From Synechococcales cyanobacterium PMM_0003 (GTDB lineage: Bacteria > Cyanobacteriota > Cyanobacteriia > Pseudanabaenales > Pseudanabaenaceae), in the NCBI GenBank assembly GCA_949128015.1, contig CASBRC010000035.1, positions 1-6,575 of the forward strand: a DNA stretch of 6,575 nucleotides, written 5' to 3'. This document shows, piece after piece, positions 6,374 to 6,575 of the stretch (the stretch's first letter is position 1; each line of letters starts with the position of its first letter). A program made the position numbers and the translations under genes. The notes under the pieces are model-generated. The model did no database searches. It was not told the origin of the DNA and saw nothing but the letters and a program-made list of their open reading frames with translations.

Positions 6374-6380
6374 TCTCCCT
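6374..6380 (-). promoter_or_regulatory. Shine-Dalgarno site fixing the GTG start of flv3
   Basis: AGGGAGA on the minus strand lies 7 nt before the GTG at 6366-6364. It begins within the stop codon of a two-codon reading frame (6387-6379). A near-copy, GAGGGAGA, lies 19-20 nt further upstream. Confidence 0.75.
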
Positions 6381-6387
6381 ATCTCAT
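6379..6387 (-). other. Two-codon reading frame ATG-AGA-TAG in the flv3 leader
   Basis: On the minus strand ATG (6387-6385), AGA and TAG (6381-6379) form a Met-Arg minigene. GAGGGAGA (6400-6393) is a strong Shine-Dalgarno 5 nt upstream. Its stop codon shares two bases with the AGGGAGA site of flv3, so ribosomes ending here would sit on the flv3 initiation region. Whether it is translated is unknown; the arrangement is visible, the role is inferred. Confidence 0.4.
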
Positions 6388-6449
6388 TTTTATCTCCCTC
6401 TAGTCTAATCCCTACTTTTAGACAAGTCCAATTGATTCTACTGATTGAT

Positions 6450-6476
6450 ATCATAATTGACACTCTCAGCGAGTAA
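6450..6476 (-). promoter_or_regulatory. Weak promoter candidate for flv3
   Basis: On the minus strand TATGAT (6455-6450) could be a -10 box, with TTACTC (6476-6471) as a weak -35 at 15 nt spacing. The leader would be about 75 nt and include the two-codon frame. An alternative pair, TTGGAC (6431-6426) and TAGACT (6407-6402) with 18 nt spacing, would start transcription within the first Shine-Dalgarno copy. An 8-bp direct repeat (TCAGCGAG at 6466-6473 and 6496-6503, plus strand) touches the -35 region. The rest of 6477-6575 shows no clear gene. Confidence 0.25.
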
Positions 6477-6575
6477 CGCGACTGAGATTCCTGATTCAGC
6501 GAGACAACTTACCAGATAGACTTACATCTACTTGGCAGAGGTCGAACTCTCCACAGGCGTAGAAATTTCCGTATG

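Larger units (their letters stand above)
6369..6398 (-). repeat. Duplicated Shine-Dalgarno segment in the flv3 leader
   Basis: On the minus strand, GGGAGATAAAA (6398-6388) recurs as GGGAGACAAAA (6379-6369), identical at 10 of 11 bases with a period of 19 nt. Each copy is followed within 0-2 nt by a start codon: ATG of a two-codon frame after the first, GTG of flv3 after the second. Confidence 0.85.

Noticed and set aside
6505..6570. A TTCGA-containing stem (AGAG-TTCGAC-CTCT on the minus strand) resembling a tRNA T-arm
   Set aside because: The loop has 6 nt instead of 7, and no acceptor, D-arm or anticodon arm can be folded around it in the visible sequence.
6528..6575. Possible C-terminal end of a gene on the minus strand (15 codons to TAG, HTEISTPVESSTSAK)
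   Set aside because: Fifteen open codons at a window edge are easily chance, and the two other minus frames are also open for 21-25 codons. No family can be recognised, so it is not listed as a gene.

Overview
The window comes from a cyanobacterium. At least eleven exact copies of the octamer GCGATCGC (HIP1) lie in 6.6 kb, for example at 177, 888, 2468, 3114, 3656, 4215, 4682, 4894, 5263, 5494 and 6223. Two of the genes are confined to oxygenic phototrophs: a CCB-type cytochrome b6f heme-assembly protein and the flavodiiron protein Flv3. By eye the base composition is moderately AT-rich, and the proteins look like those of a filamentous Pseudanabaena-like lineage. That placement is an impression, not a measurement.

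Layout. Positions 1-517 (minus) hold the first 172 residues of a Wzz/GumC-type polysaccharide chain-length protein that runs off the left edge. Positions 518-796 are a divergent promoter region, with a good sigma70-type promoter on each side and a large perfect hairpin in the middle. Positions 797-1333 (plus) encode the CCB2/CCB4-like protein. Positions 1332-1469 contain a second large hairpin of the same architecture, a small hairpin with a T-tract, and a TATAAT box for the next operon. Positions 1470-4581 (plus) are a compact operon: lysA (diaminopimelate decarboxylase), cdaA (membrane diadenylate cyclase) and uppS (undecaprenyl diphosphate synthase). cdaA and uppS overlap by ATGA. One hairpin at 4580-4610 terminates uppS and the converging gene. 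Positions 4609-6366 (minus) encode Flv3. Positions 6367-6575 are its leader and upstream region.

How the genes work together. The operon joins three steps around envelope homeostasis. LysA uses meso-diaminopimelate, the peptidoglycan cross-link precursor. CdaA makes c-di-AMP, a signal for osmotic, potassium and wall homeostasis. UppS makes the lipid carrier for peptidoglycan and polysaccharide. The Wzz-like protein also uses products carried on that lipid. The CCB protein and Flv3 belong to photosynthetic electron transport (cytochrome b6f maturation, and O2 photoreduction beyond photosystem I).

The protein-coding content is largely ordinary. The most unusual features are non-coding: a set of palindromes sharing an RYGC-NNN-GCRY tip, two of which share a conserved core with diverged but still pairing outer arms, and a two-codon ATG-AGA-TAG open reading frame with its own Shine-Dalgarno sequence just ahead of flv3. 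I see no convincing new multi-gene system.
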